Origin: Norana najaformis
Lineage: Eukaryota > Annelida > Clitellata > Crassiclitellata > Hormogastridae
Assembly: GCA_964023275.1 (NCBI GenBank)
Contig: OZ029921.1
Location: forward strand, 11,475,806-11,539,805
DNA length: 64,000 nucleotides
Direction: 5' to 3'
Shown here: piece after piece, positions 44,905-57,389 of the stretch
Position numbering within the stretch: position 1 is the stretch's first letter
How the letters are laid out: each line of letters opens with the position of its first letter
Notes under the pieces: generated by a model
The model's database searches: none
The model's input: only the letters and a program-made list of their open reading frames with translations
Told to the model about the DNA's origin: nothing
Program-made: the position numbers and the translations under genes

Positions 44905-45400
44905 GCTATTTACTTAGTTAATCATAGGAAAATGAAGTAACTGCTGATCATTGCCAAGTAGCATTGCATATGACTTGGTGGCTTTAAGACAGAGGCCATT
45001 TTGACAGAACCAGGAGTGAAGTGATACCAAGCAGTGTTCAAGTTTAGTAATACTAGAATTTGACTTCGCTATTGAAAGAGCAATATCCTGGGTGTTGACA
45101 GCATATTGTTGATAGGAAATGCCTGTATGAGATACAAGATGACCAATGGGGGAAATGTAAACAGAAATAAGTATTGGGCCAAGCACAGAGCTCTGAGGAA
45201 CACTGCAATTAAGAGGAGGGAGACTGGAAGTTGACTGACTGACAGTTGAAAGTGGTTTGACATATAAGATGTTAGCCATTTAAGCGCAGTTCTAGAGATC
45301 TCAAAACTTGTTCTAAGCCTGGAAGTTGACACCTTATGAACAATGATGTTGAATGCAGCTTCAGATCAAGTGAAACAAGTGCTGGTATATACAATCTGCA
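44905..45400 (-). mobile_element. CR1/L2-like LINE RT fragment, minus strand
   Basis: On the minus strand: 'LRTSFEISRTALKWL', 'SVPQSSVLGPILISVYISPI', 'SYQQYAVNTQDIA' (YADD degraded to YAVN) and 'HSWFCQNGLCL'. The order matches the palm region of LINE A. It is non-functional and lies close to the SGF29 exon at 45535. Confidence 0.8.
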
Positions 45401-45534
45401 ACTCAATAGATTTTATCTAAAATGAATAGTAGAGAACAGGACTGCATCTCTCATTCAAGGCAACCTCCTTTCTAAAACAGCATTGATACCCATGCACAAA
45501 TATGATTCATGTTGTACACCATAAGTACTCTTAC

Positions 45535-45603
45535 CCGTTTTGGAGGTTCATATATCAGTGCTCTGTAAAAGCATGTAGTCTGAGGATATAAAGCCAATAC
45601 CAA
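45535..45603 (-). CDS. SGF29: SGF29, second-last coding exon
   Basis: This 69-bp exon (acceptor TTTCCAG, donor GTAAGAG) encodes exactly 23 codons: LVLALYPQTTCFYRALI followed by a short YEPPKR end. This is the core of the second Tudor domain of SGF29. Phase 0 on both sides matches its neighbours. It is separated by 4.8 kb from the last exon and by 13.2 kb from the previous one. The surrounding sequence is LINE and SINE material, so the exon is an island in repeats. Confidence 0.95.
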
Positions 45604-46499
45604 CTGGAAATAAGAATAACAAACACAAAACGTGTTAATTTAAAGTAAACCCAAAAAAGCACATTTATTTACACTGTTTTTCTGATGTATTATCCTGAAG
45701 GTTATAGCAAGCAAGAATCTGGTTTGATACAAAAATTTCTGAAACGGTCCTTTTAAGTGCGTATGTATTTGGTACAATCCACCATGTATGCACTTAAATG
45801 GTGCTGTTGTGAATGACACAGGCAAGCACAGTGAAGTTACTGTAAGGGACATTGTAACCTTTTCATACTGGGATAAGTACCACTTATGGAATAACAGGCC
45901 ACTTTGGCCAATTCAGGTCTCCAGCCTTCCAATGTTGGTACATGAACACCAACACAAAGTCACAAAATTTATAGCTGACCCATTTATCACAGCTACACAA
46001 GGTTTACAACCTGTGTTGAGTCTAGTGGGAACAAAATCGTTTGGTGGATGCTGGTGGTGGTCAAAAACTTTGATAAATTCCAAATTTGATAAATTTTATA
46101 AATTCCAAGCTTGTTTATTTATAGCTGCTTGCTTGCAGTTTCAGTCTGCAGTCAATTTGCATCTGAGTCTGTTTTCATACCCTTGGAGTTGGGCAATGCT
46201 TAGGATGAACATGCAGACAGCACTTGGTACAATTGCATGACTATTATTCTGGACAGTCTACTGGACAGTGGTTTCAGAACTTCTATGCATGACACATGCT
46301 ATCCTTGCAGCTCAAATGCTGCAAAACCTATAGAGTAACATGCCACTCTTGACCAGAAAATCAAAACTTCAATTCTGCACATGACAAATCAAAGAACACA
46401 AAGCAACCAAACTCAAATTTTTGAGTCATCACTACCAAATAACAATTTTTGTATGTTCTATTTGAATCAAAAGAAAATGGTGACCAACAAAAGCTCATG
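45604..46499. other. SGF29 intron, no gene seen
   Basis: The 150-codon frame at 45788-46240 has no recognisable domain and lies next to an SGF29 exon in antisense. It is probably chance. Confidence 0.4.
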
Positions 46500-46850
46500 T
46501 GTTGTAACATCTCCTGTCCATCCTTAACTGTGCTCCTCGAGTTGTGGCCAACATGCCAAAAATACTCTAATATATCAGAACATATGACAGAAACACTGCA
46601 CTGGCTACTTATTGTGTAACGAATAACATTTAAGATCCTTCGGCTGAGATGTGTGACACTTATTAGACCACCTTGGCATACATCCAGGAGTCCTAGTCTT
46701 AAGTCAGCTCTCTTTCCCATGATGATATGCAACTGCCATGCTTCTGTACATCAAATTAAGTCCATTGTGCTTTCTCGAATGTTGAACTGTCCTTTTGCAC
46801 AGTCTCTTATCACACATATTTCCTATTTCATCTAATTCTGCTTAGCATAC
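46500..46850 (+). mobile_element. LINE C-terminal fragment, plus strand
   Basis: Encodes 'TLHWLLIV', a K-I-L block, 'LRCVTLIRPPWHTSRSPSLKSA' in part and 'VLSRMLNCPFAQSL', which correspond to the region after the RT in CR1/L2-like LINEs (LHWLPV...IKFKIL). Frameshifted. Confidence 0.6.
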
Positions 46851-47274
46851 ATTTTCAGTGTACCTTAATTGTAATTCTAATCTGAAATATGCATAGCACT
46901 GATTCAAGAGAAACTAATCAGAGGTACTCTCTGCACTAGCGTAAATGATGTTACATGTTGTTAAAAAAGAAAGTTCATGAATAAGCAAACAGCTCAGAAA
47001 ACTAGAAGAGTCACCAGTGGCAGGTTTCTGCACAAATGAACAACTCAAATAATGGATTCGCAAACAGAGCTGACAGGTGACAGTATGTTTTGAGTTGCTA
47101 CAGCACATTGCAATGAGGATGAGAAACAATGATAGGCAATGTAATCCACCACAGATGGCATAAGGTTGTATCACCTCCAGCAGCCCCTGGTAGATATCCC
47201 TTGAACTGCTGGATCTGTGCAAGACATGCATTGTTTGCCAGCCAGCTATAATTGTAACTGCAATTTTCTACTTC

Positions 47275-47935
47275 TATAGTGCTGGTAGCTCATGCATAAA
47301 GCATCAACCGATGGCACACCAAATCAAGCCACAGTCAGGTCAATATCTTGAAAGTCTGTCCAATGAAACAGAGAGGCAGTCAATGGGGATAAGCCAACTG
47401 CAAAGGCAAGTCTTAAGTTGAGCCAGACATGACACTAGAGACTAAGCTGAATGTACAGATGTAGGAAGAGAGTTCATCCAAGAACAGGAAGAGAGTTCAT
47501 CCAAGAACAGTTCCAGACTTTGGCATAACTACAGAAGGACAATCAGATGACCTGGTTGAATAATGATAGGTGTGAGGACTGATTTTAAGTATTATGGTTG
47601 GCTAGAGTTTAATGTTTTATAAGCCCCAATTTTAAACAATTCCATTGCTAAACAGGAAGCCAATGCAAATAAAAACATCCAACACTCAGTAAATGCATCA
47701 CAAAAGGAGAAAAATAAGAGCAGTCTTTTCAGGTAGTGCTGAAAGACAGGCAAGACTATAGAGTGTTAGTGACTTAATTTTTCTTAGCCTCTGCACAGTG
47801 GATTGGTGGCAAGCCCTCTCTTTCTGCATGAGCTTCCCACTGACAATTTACAGTCACTGTACTTATTATAGCTTATTATTATATACTTATTATATTATAT
47901 TGCCACTCTAAACTTGGGCAACAAGCACGTTACAC
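47275..47935 (-). mobile_element. LINE 3' end and C-terminal segment, minus strand
   Basis: The tail at 47275-47345 has 'tatagtgctg..gcataaagcatcaaccgatgg'. The following sequence to about 47800 matches related internal segments at 35320-35640. It is truncated by LINE B copy 1, which begins near 47935. Confidence 0.7.
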
Positions 47936-50460
47936 TCTTAAATATATATTGACCTCCATCACTTTCTTTAACGGATTTCTTTCATGAATTTCAAGCTCTT
48001 TTACAGGCTACTGAACTAATCATAACAGGCGACTTTAACATTCATGTCAATTCAGATAATCCTATTTCTGCTACCTTTCATAAGCTCTTGACTTCTTTTG
48101 ATCTTAAGCAGCACATAACCTTGCCAACACAAGCTAAAGGTCACACCCTTGATCTCCTAGTGACAAGATCTGATTGTAACTTAATTCAAGATATCTCAAC
48201 TAAGGAAACTTGTGTTTCTGATCATCTTGCCGTTGCTGCTTCCATCTCTTTTCCAACCAAACCACCACCAAATTATACTGTTATCACTTTCAGGCCCTGG
48301 CATCAACTAGATATCCAGACTTTAAAAAAATGACATCTGCTCCTCACTTCCTCCTTCTGACTCAGACTTATCTGCAGATGGCCTCTCTCACCAACTCCAG
48401 TCCGTTCTAACCGGACTTCTTGATAAGCACATTCCTCTTAAATCCAAGAAGGTTGTCGTTCGTGATCCAAAGCCTTGGTTTACTTCTCAAATTGCTGAAG
48501 CACTCACAACTTCCCTTTTATCGTGAGCACTTCAAAGAACAGTGTAAAACCGTTTGCAACCTTGTTTCCAAGGCCAAATCCTCCCATCTCACAAACTTAA
48601 TTTCAGAAAATTCCTCTTGCCCGAGATCGCTTTGGCAGGCCCTGAATAAGTTACTCCATAGGAAAACACCATGCACCCTACCCAAAACTTCCTCGCCATC
48701 TGCGTTGGCTGATGCTTTCATTAAATTCTTTCATGACAAAATATCCAATATCAGGTTAAAATTTTCTGGTATTAAATTATCAAATGGCTTTTCATCTCCT
48801 GATCATCCTCCGCCTACTTTTGATTCTCTTACTCCAGCAACCTTGGGAAATCCGTTTATTCATTTATTTTCTTATCTCCTAACAAACAATGCCTCCTGGA
48901 TGCAATTTCAACCCACCTTCTCAAAAGCTGCTTTGATGTGCTTGGTACTACAATCCTGACATTAATCAACCGGTCGCTTGCTGACGGGTCCTTCCCATCA
49001 TGTTTCTCTCATGCAATTGTCCACCCTTTGCTGAAGAAACCATCTTTGGATGCTGAAATTATGTCAAACTACCGACCACTCTCAAACTTTGTTAAATGTC
49101 GACTGGAGGCACATCTGTCTTCAAACTCCTTATTCCTCCCTTTCCAGTCAGCATATCTCAAATTCCACTCCACTGAGACAGCTCTTCTCTCTGTCCACAG
49201 TGACACTATCTGCTCCATGGACAATGGCAAGCAACTGCACTTGCTCTTCTTGACCTATCTGCCACCTTCGACACTGTCGATCATGCTATATTGCTCCATC
49301 ACCTTGAGCACTGGTTTGGTATATCAGGTCTGGCCTTTAACTGGCTCAAATTTTATCTTGTCTTTCGTACTCAATCTGTCTACACCAGTGGTGCAATGTC
49401 GGACCAGATACCGCTCTGTTCTTGGCGCCCTGCTTTTCTCCTTGTACACTACCCCACTAGTCTTTATGCTGATGACACTCAACTCTACATTTCCTTTGAT
49501 AATTCTTCTTCTTCCAGCTCTCTCACTCTATTATCTGACGTTTTTAACCAAGTTCAGTCATGGATGGCAGAAAATGGACTGCTTCTAAACCCATCCAAAA
49601 CTGAGTTTCTCCTCAGCAACTGACTAAATTTTAATTCTTTTACTTCCGTCCATCTAGGCATCTCTGTCGTACAACGCAACAGTTCATCCCACAATTTGGG
49701 TGTTGTATTTGACTCCAATCTGTCTTTCAATGAACATATTAATTCTATATGTAGGTCTGCCCACTACCATGTTCGTGATGTCCGTAGGATTAGGCGCCAC
49801 ATTCCGTTCTCTGCTCTTGTTTATTTGGCTAATGCCCTGGTCTCCAGCCGTCTTGACTACTGCAATTCACTTCTTAATGGCATTTCTAAAGCTAATTTGA
49901 TGAAGCTTCAAAGAGTTCAAAATACACTGGCAAGAGCTATCACTAAAACTCCAAAATATGATCACATATCCCCAATCCTAAAATCGTTGCATTGGTTGCC
50001 CGTAGAAAAGCGCATAATGTTAAAGACTGGACTAATTGTATACAGGACTCTACATTTCAGCCAATCTCACTATCTTCACTCTGTACTGACTCCCAAGACT
50101 TACCTCCACTCGACCAGGTCTTCTAGCTGTCTAAATTTTACTATTCCGTGGACAAGAACAGCTCTTGGCAGGCGTGCCTTCTCTGTCGCTGGCCCTAGAC
50201 TCTGGAACTCCCTCCCGGCAAATGTTCACTAGTCAAAGTCTGTTTCGGCCTTCAGATCTCGACTAAAAACTCATCTTTTCCTGAACTCATTTCCTCCGTA
50301 GGCTGTCTCTGTGATTTCTGGACTCCTCTCTGCCTTTTCGACCCGGACTCACCATGGAATTTGGCTTGAACAATGATTTTGTTTAGCAGCGACCATCAAC
50401 TGAAGCCTTGAGCATTATTACAGTGGCGCTACAGAAGATTTTAGATTAGATTAGATTATA
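47935..50460 (+). mobile_element. LINE family B, best copy (5'-truncated)
   Basis: Starts within the endonuclease: 'IITGDFNIH' (GDFN motif), 'LDLLVTR' and 'VSDHLAVAA' (SDH motif) at 48010-48250. RT follows: 'LINRSLADGSFP', 'LLKKPSLD', 'FQSAYLKFHSTETAL', a shifted 'FDTVDH' region near 49265, and 'LYADDTQLYISF' at 49460-49500. The C-terminus at 49700-50232 is open for 178 codons and ends 'LWNSLPANVH'. The 3' end at 50380-50455 carries 'gcgaccatcaactgaagcc', 'agtggcgctacagaag' and ATTAGATTAGATT. About four frameshifts or stops separate the pieces. Confidence 0.9.
49696..50232 (+). pseudogene. C-terminal domain of LINE B
   Basis: This 178-codon open frame covers GVVFDSNLSFNEHI, RLDYCNSLLNG, LQRVQNTLARAITK, LKSHWLPVEKR-like text and the end LWNSLPANVH. 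It is typical of the post-RT region of CR1/L2-group elements. It is part of the broken element 47935-50460. Confidence 0.85.
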
Positions 50461-50479
50461 GCTGAGGTTGCTAAGCGGC

Positions 50480-51650
50480 AAAAGTGAAGCTGATATCTTC
50501 AAACAAATGTCTGCCATAGCAAGGAATTGAATTCCTGAACTGAATCCCAGTCCAGAAAGCAAACTACTAGATTATCAGGTACTCCTCATCCGAGACGGCA
50601 ACAAAGAAAAATTCCAACACAATGACTCGACAACAGTAAAAGTTAAAACAAGCCAGTATTATTGAATCAATCCTGTGTTTAGATGGTTACCAGAGCCCCA
50701 CTTCAAGAATAGACTCATCAGAGGCACTCCCGACCCGAACCAGTGAGACCACTGTCAAATAATACAGACTTCAGGCGCTTGCGAAACTGTGGAAGGGACA
50801 AACTACAGAATTCAAGCTGGAGCTCTCGGGAAAGGTGATTTCAGCTATTAGGTCCAACAAAGGCAAAGCTTCTAGACTGCGCTGTAGCAGTGCGCACATG
50901 AAGGACAGTCAGGAGTCCAAGGGAGGCCAACCAGAGAGTGCTACGGCCTGGAACCAAGGAGACCGAAATGCAGAAGTCCCTAAGATATGATGGAGCAGAG
51001 CCAACAAGACAATTACGCATAAGCGTTAGGATCTTGAAGTGGATACGCTACTGAATGGGAAGCCAGTGCAGAGTGTCCCGCATAAAGGAAGTTATATGGC
51101 AATACCAGGGGATGTCTCCAATAAGACAGGCAGCAGCACTGAGAACAGACTGAAGCTTGGAAACATTGGCAAGTGAGAGTCCAGCAAAGATAGCGTTACC
51201 AAAGTCCACCCTGGTGCAGATAAGGTAATGAATTACAGTAGTAACGGCATGGAAGGAGAGGGAGCGGCAGATGGTACGAAGTTGATGAAGCTGGTAAAAG
51301 CATGAGTGGGAGACATTGTTAACATGACTGGTCAAGGAGAGTTCCCGGTCCAGGACAAGATCACGGACTTTGGAACAGAATAGAATGTCCGGAAACCTCT
51401 GGCGTAAGGATGATCAATCAATCTTAGCAACCTGAGCACGACCACCAAGCCGGATGAACTGGGTCTTAGCAGAGGCGATAAGAGGATATCCAGAGACCAA
51501 GGGCAGATGTTGCGTCAAGAATCTTCTAAACCAGAGAGAAAGCCGCTTCCGCTGGGCCATGAGCGAAGGGCCTGAGTGCCGTCTGCACACTGATGGACAG
51601 CAACACCCATGGGAAAGAGAACCCGTGCCAGGTCGGCAGTGTACAGAATG
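50480..51650 (-). mobile_element. LINE C-terminal fragment, minus strand
   Basis: On the minus strand: 'SAKTQFIRLGGRAQVAKID', 'VRDLVLDREL', 'SHVNNVSHSCFYQLHQLR', 'RVDFGNAIFAGLS', 'LQSVLSAAACLIG' and 'DTLHWLPIQ', in the order of the thumb and C-terminal region of a CR1/L2-like RT. It is distinct from families A and B and related to 54705-55540. Confidence 0.8.
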
Positions 51651-53990
51651 TAAAGGAGAGGTCTTATATTTCTGTAATCTATGCAAGAAACTGTACAGTT
51701 GGAAAAAAATCATGTAATTTGGTCTAACAGCTCTAGAGATATCAATTCTCAAAAAGTGAACATCTTGAAGTTTCGTGAAATTCCTTCAGAGGGTGGGATC
51801 ACGGAATCAACAATATTCTGGAAAGTACTTTAAATATTGCAGAAAAATTTTGGGCTTTTCCATCCAATACATCTTGCAACATGTGGTTAAAATTTCAGCC
51901 AATTCTGAGATGGTCGGGTGGGAGGCATTGGTTGAGTTGAGCTGGAATGATCCATATAGTCATGTGGCATCCAAGGCATCACTCTCAAGGTGGCAAATGT
52001 CTTTAATAAACAGGTGTGATACACAAATTCGTCTTTAAACAAGTACACTTGTTTATCGATAACTTACACAATTGCAAATTAACATTTTTAGCATTAAGTG
52101 TTCAATTCCAGAGACTTAAGCCAAGCCACAATGATTTGTAAAATACGATGTAGCCATTACTTACACCTTACTCCGTTCATATGTGCCCCAGCGACTGCGA
52201 AGTGTTTGCAACTTTGACCTCCATCGCCAAATGGCCACATTGAAGAGAACATACATCTCTTTGTTGGTCTGTCTTAATAATTCTTAACAGTATTAACAGA
52301 AAAATGGAAATCACATCACATCACAAAAATATAATGAATTGGCTAATCATTTACCAGACTTCTTTATACAGCATGTGCCGTCCTTGTGAGTCTTCAAAAC
52401 GCACCATTTGCCTCTACCAAGATATTAAGCAAGGTTGTTATTAGGCATGATCAACCTTGCCATCTATCGCATCTTCTGCCTACCTCCTCTTCCCCATTTA
52501 TTCAATATCTTAAAACTTCCAATTTTATTCAGATTTTCGCCTGCTTTGTAAGCATGAATTCAGTCCTTTTTTCCATGTACAGAGTAGCAATGAGTTGATG
52601 AAATTTTAAAAAATTAAAAATTAAATTAAACAGACCTGAAAGAGGAGGTGGAGAAGTAGGACGAGGGACAGAAAGAGAAGGAGGAGAAGGACGATTAGCA
52701 TGGTCTTCAGAGATAAATCCTTTATTCTTACAGTAGGTTTTGAACAATTTAAATACGCTCAGCATTTGATCCAGCGCTTGTTTTTTAAGTGTCTTTGTCC
52801 TCTGTTGGAGTTGATATTTTTGCACTTCCTGAGTGTTCCCTTACTATATATGAAACAAAGTTTTGCAATATCTGCTTCAGCTGTTCTCTCCAAGATATAC
52901 TAAATTTTATAGTTTCTGCATCTCCTAATCATCTTCTTTATCCTGTTGTCTGTATGCATCAGTCACAAGCTGGAACAGCGTCTGTGCATGAAATGTTCTG
53001 TTAAAGCCACACATTCCACCACAAGACAAACCACCCTGGAAATAGAGGTCTAATGGATAGTATATATTCGATGGAGATGACAGTAGACTGATAGAGACAA
53101 TGCTCTTGTGTTTTTCCCCATGTATTGAAGGTTAATTACAGGTTGTCTATTATTGATAGACTAACAACGAGCCCCTTAGTGAGGTAACTGAGTGAAGATT
53201 GAATGCGTCCTTTGAATTTATCAATTATATATGCACAATCATCCTTGGCGCTTGCTTAGTTAGCTGTATATCAATATTTAACACAAAGGAAGGTCAAATA
53301 AAATCTTCAATTAAACGACAAATAAAAATCTTCAGAACTCTAATATATTTATCTTAAAATGAAATGATAAATAAAATCAACAGCAACCAGAATACATATT
53401 CAAATATAATGACAAATAAAAAACTTCAACTATAATACATTTATGAACAAATGAAAGGACATACCACTGACATCAACTAAATATGTAATATTAGAACAGG
53501 TAATTCACATTATCAACTAACATACATTTAAAATAATCAAATCCATCTAAAATATGCCTGTTAATCAAAAAAACTGTCTACTATATTACTGATGTCAGAT
53601 ATGAAGGTTTTAGGGACTCACAGGATGTCTAACTTAATTTTTAAGTTAGATCCTACACACTCCCTGATGTGCAATACATATATTTGCTGCAGCGATGTTA
53701 CCTGCATTGCGCAATGTGTTATTTTTTGCATCGCACAGCTAATTTCACATTGTTGGGAAGATTGTTCTTGAAAAACCAAGCTTCCCTAGACACTAGAATT
53801 CCTGCATCAATGAACAGGAGTCCTATGTCATAAAATCAACAATTGCTGGCAAGCTTGAATAGAGCATTGTCTGTGCATTGAATAGTCGGATAAATCCATG
53901 CATTCCACCATAACAGACAAACCACCACATCAAAGCTCGCTGACCCAATGGCTTCTTCGAGGGGTGTCATTCAATTATGATTATAACTAT
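51651..53990. other. SGF29 intron, no gene supported
   Basis: 51775-52038 has a frame of 87 codons without a known domain. 52529-52825 on the minus strand is lysine- then proline-rich, with a splice-like CTTTCAG, but no family was recognised. Related 'cattccacca...gacaaaccacc' segments occur at 53010-53035 and 53900-53925. Confidence 0.35.
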
Positions 53991-54520
53991 TCACTTCTGC
54001 CTCACATGAACGTAGATGGGGACAGAGTCATTCATAATCGTGTGGAATACTGCACTTGTACTGTCTGTCTTCAAAGGCTCCAAACTACAACCCCATGAGC
54101 ACAAGAGTCGAATGATCTGGACTTGTTGTGGGCTGGAAGCAGCCATCTGAAGTGGTGTTCAACCCCAACCATCCGTGGCATCGACATTTGAACTTGCTTG
54201 TAGCAAAACAAGTGCAATGTCATCATGACTGCTGTATGCAGCAGTGTACAGCAGATGCACCCCTTCCTCCTCGATTTCTTCGATATTAGATCCAGCGTTA
54301 ATCATCCACTGAACAAATTCTGCATCACCCAATTCAACAGCAACATGCATTTCAGTGTTACCATCGAGCAGACTGTCATGAATGTCGCCACTGCGCTGAA
54401 TCAGTGTTTCTATGAATGAATTACTATTTTATCTAGCAGAGATCTGGTCAGAGGACTAAGATCGTTGTTCTTTTTCATTTCATCAGTAAAGTCTGTGACT
54501 TATCTGTAAGACACCAACAA
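53991..54520 (-). pseudogene. ankyrin-repeat protein pseudogene
   Basis: The minus strand encodes about three ankyrin units without introns: GNTEMHVAVELGDAEFV with a following INAGS, then LLYTAAYSSHDDIALVLLQA and NVDATDGWG, then TPLQMAASSPQQVQIIRLL. The last two units are separated by a TGG-to-TGA stop at 54157-54159. A frameshift near 54420 disconnects the upstream part (DLSPLTRSLLD). The end is a stop at 53991. It lies on the same strand as SGF29 within its large intron. The parent gene was not identified. It could be a retrocopy fragment. Confidence 0.7.
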
Positions 54521-54704
54521 CATCATCAAAGAATAAAAATAAAATCAATTTTCTTCAATGTTAATATCTATATGGTCATACAAACTATCAACTTTTCTAT
54601 TATGAATGTTGTAGTCTCTGATCATGAAAGAGATTAAATTGTCTCATTCATTTAACATAACATAAATGAAAAATTATAAAGCATAACTTCAAAAACAAAC
54701 TCAT

Positions 54705-55540
54705 TAGTAGTGTTCCAGACCAGTCAGAAAAGACCTGCAATCAAACAGGACATATTTCAAGCGCTTGTGGAAACAAAGAAGGTGATAGGCTGATTAGCTC
54801 ATTTCTAGTCTTGTAATGAAGGTTTTTCCAGGATGTTGGCCAACAAAAGCAAAGATTCTAAGCTGTGTAGTAGAGGTCTGAGCCCAAGGGATGACAAGAG
54901 CTCTGTCAGCAGCCAAACAGAGGGAGCTACTACCAGGAATAGATGAGGCAAAGTACAAAAAGACCTCAGATAGGATGAGGCAGTTCCCACCAAATAGTCT
55001 TGCATAAAGATTAGAATCTTAAATTAGATGTGTTTAGATATAGGTAACCCATGCAAATAGGTCCTGCATATAGGCGGAAATATGGCCAAACTTCAGGATG
55101 CCACCGATAAGACATGCAGAAGCATTAAGAACAGATTGCAATTTTGAGGTAAGTGAGGAGCTCAGCCCAGAGTAGACAGCATTTCCAAAATCAGTTCTGG
55201 AGGAAATGAAAGCATGAATAAGTGCAGAAGCAGCTTGCATGGTAAGCGAACGTCACACCGTATGGATTTGATAGAGATAGCAGCAGGTTCGACAGACACC
55301 GCTTACATGATTACGAAGCATAAGCTCTTGGTCAAGAATAATGCCCAGGTCTCGCACAGAGGTAGAAAATGTGATGTTGGGAAAAACTGACGAAGGGCAG
55401 GAAAATCAACTTTGGAGATATGAACACGACCACCAAGCCAGATAAATTGAGCCTTTCCAGCATTCAACTGAAGATGGTTTGAGCCAAAGCCTCTGAGGCA
55501 TGCATGAATGTGTGGATTAATTCTGTTCTTAACAGCCTAT
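54705..55540 (-). mobile_element. LINE C-terminal fragment, minus strand
   Basis: The minus strand carries 'AQFIWLGGRVHISKVDF', 'SSRTDFGNAVYSGLSSS', 'LQSVLNASACLIG' and a truncated 'HISAYMQDL', matching the relative at 50480-51650. Non-functional. Confidence 0.75.
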
Positions 55541-55550
55541 TTGTAAATTG

Positions 55551-56065
55551 CTAAGAATAACAAAGTGACTAGGGGACCTCAAGGAGGCCCCGTAATTGCA
55601 TGGACTAGGGAGCTTCAAGTGCACAAGATCTTGCAGACTCTCGCATGATTTTTATAATCAGTCAAAATGGCTGCGGACGTAGAATCCGTGTTTTCTGTTG
55701 GAATGAAGTTTTTGTTTGAAATTAAAGAGTTACAAACTGCAAAGAAAGCATAAGAACAGCATCATTTTGTTCGGTGACAAAATAATAGATGCAAACTTTC
55801 CTTTTCCTGACTTTGACCAACTGTAAATGTTTCTGAATGTGGTTGCACAGGATGTGAAAAATCAACCGCAAATTCAGTTAGGGTTAGGGTTTAGGGTTAA
55901 GGGTTAGGGCTAGATTCTGACCTATACGGTAATCACAAAGAATTAAGTTAATATTCACATTCACACTGACACCCCCTAGTATATCTGTTTAGGCAAACAC
56001 CTTGAGGTCCCCTAGTATTCTAGTTTAGCAATCTCCTTGAGGTCCCCTAGCAATGTCCTAAGAAT
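55551..56065. mobile_element. small foldback element containing telomere-like repeats
   Basis: The 18-bp core CTAGGGGACCTCAAGGAG at 55569-55587 recurs inverted at 56032-56050, and once more in part near 56008-56023. This gives an inverted pair plus a direct copy at the right end. The interior includes a TTAGGG-type tract and a 28-codon start (MAADVESVFS) with no known match. Confidence 0.6.
55878..55910 (+). repeat. short interstitial TTAGGG-type tract
   Basis: Five to six imperfect units: ttaggg, ttaggg, tttaggg, ttaaggg, ttagggc. It is too short and internal to be a chromosome end. The vertebrate/lophotrochozoan-type repeat contrasts with TTAGG of most insects. Confidence 0.8.
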
Positions 56066-57389
56066 AATCATTTCAACATGAAAGAAATATGCTATCCAGA
56101 TAAGACTTTAAAACATATACATACCCTGAGTCAAGGCCTCCAAGAGTCTCCAGCACACCTAAGTCTATATGTAAAGCTAAAAATAAACAAAGAGAACTTT
56201 AAATTCAAATATAGCTTATAATTATCACTAACATCATTTAAAATTGTATATAATTCACTTTTTACTTTTAGGAAATCTACACATAATCATAAACTAAAAT
56301 TATTCTGTTTTCATACATATTTTATATGCAGGTCACATTAATCTATACTTATTCACAAGTTATTATCCAAATGATTATATATACCTCACTTAGAATCCAT
56401 ATATGATTCAAAGTTTATATGAAAACATCTTTAGAACAAACTTTAAAACAGCTTTGTTAGAGAAATTGATTATTATCATAATGTAGTGCAATCTGCATAA
56501 TTAGAAATATTTGATACAAACTTAACTTTATACCTGAAGAAAGAGATTATCTGAAGATAATTACCAGATGTAAATCCGGGACATTCTTCCCAACAATCGT
56601 ACTGCATATCATTATCATTCAGATCCAGCTCTGAATACGATTGCTCATTATCGCTTCATGTTAAATCGTCTCTTCGTTGGATATTAATGAGGCCATCCCA
56701 AACGATTCTTCAGATTTGATGAATGCAGGAGATGATGCTCATAGCTGCTGTTCTTTCTTTTATAGGAGGAACAACTGTCTCGCGCAAACATAATGGATGG
56801 TCCATGAATTGATTTAAAACACGTGGACCACCGAATGGACAGAGTGGCGCCTTGGATTTGCTCAAAGAGATGAAATATTAAAAAATTAGTTCTCTGTAGT
56901 GCAACTAGATTATCTTAAATATGCCAAATATAAGTATACAGTTAACTAAGCAAGAATCCATGGATGCTGTAAGTAGACAATTGATAACTGTAAATGTCAT
57001 ACACTCAAGGACCTCACTAAGGTGCTCATCGCTGTCCCATGCCATCTGGATCAAATGGATAGACAGATTGGCATCTTGAATTTGTTCAAAAGAAATGGAG
57101 TAAATGAAAAATATTCTTCTATAGCTTGACTAGATTATCTTAAATATGCAGTCTCTCTCTTCACATTCATCTGTTGCCCTTTCAAACACCTGAATATCTA
57201 ACTGGTGACTGACTAACTGTGCATTAGATTCACATTTTCTGTGTGATTTTGCATTAAAATTTAAAAAAATGATAATAAGAATAATAACAGTTCAGACTCA
57301 TTGTTAACAGCTAATGCACCTGCATAACATAGCACCTGCATACCTTTACACCAATAGCTTGGCAGCAAAGTAGTGAAAGTATACACTTA
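56066..57389. other. SGF29 intron, no gene seen
   Basis: AT-rich. No open frame with a recognisable domain. Confidence 0.5.

Noticed and set aside
45788-46240. 150-codon plus-strand ORF near an SGF29 exon
   Set aside because: No domain or homologous family recognised and no TE context to explain it. Insufficient to call a gene.
52529-52825. Coding exon of a nested minus-strand gene
   Set aside because: A splice-like CTTTCAG and lysine/proline-rich peptide were seen, but no family or phase-matched partner exon was found.
55878-55910. Chromosome end
   Set aside because: Only about six imperfect TTAGGG units, with ordinary sequence and an SGF29 intron on both sides.
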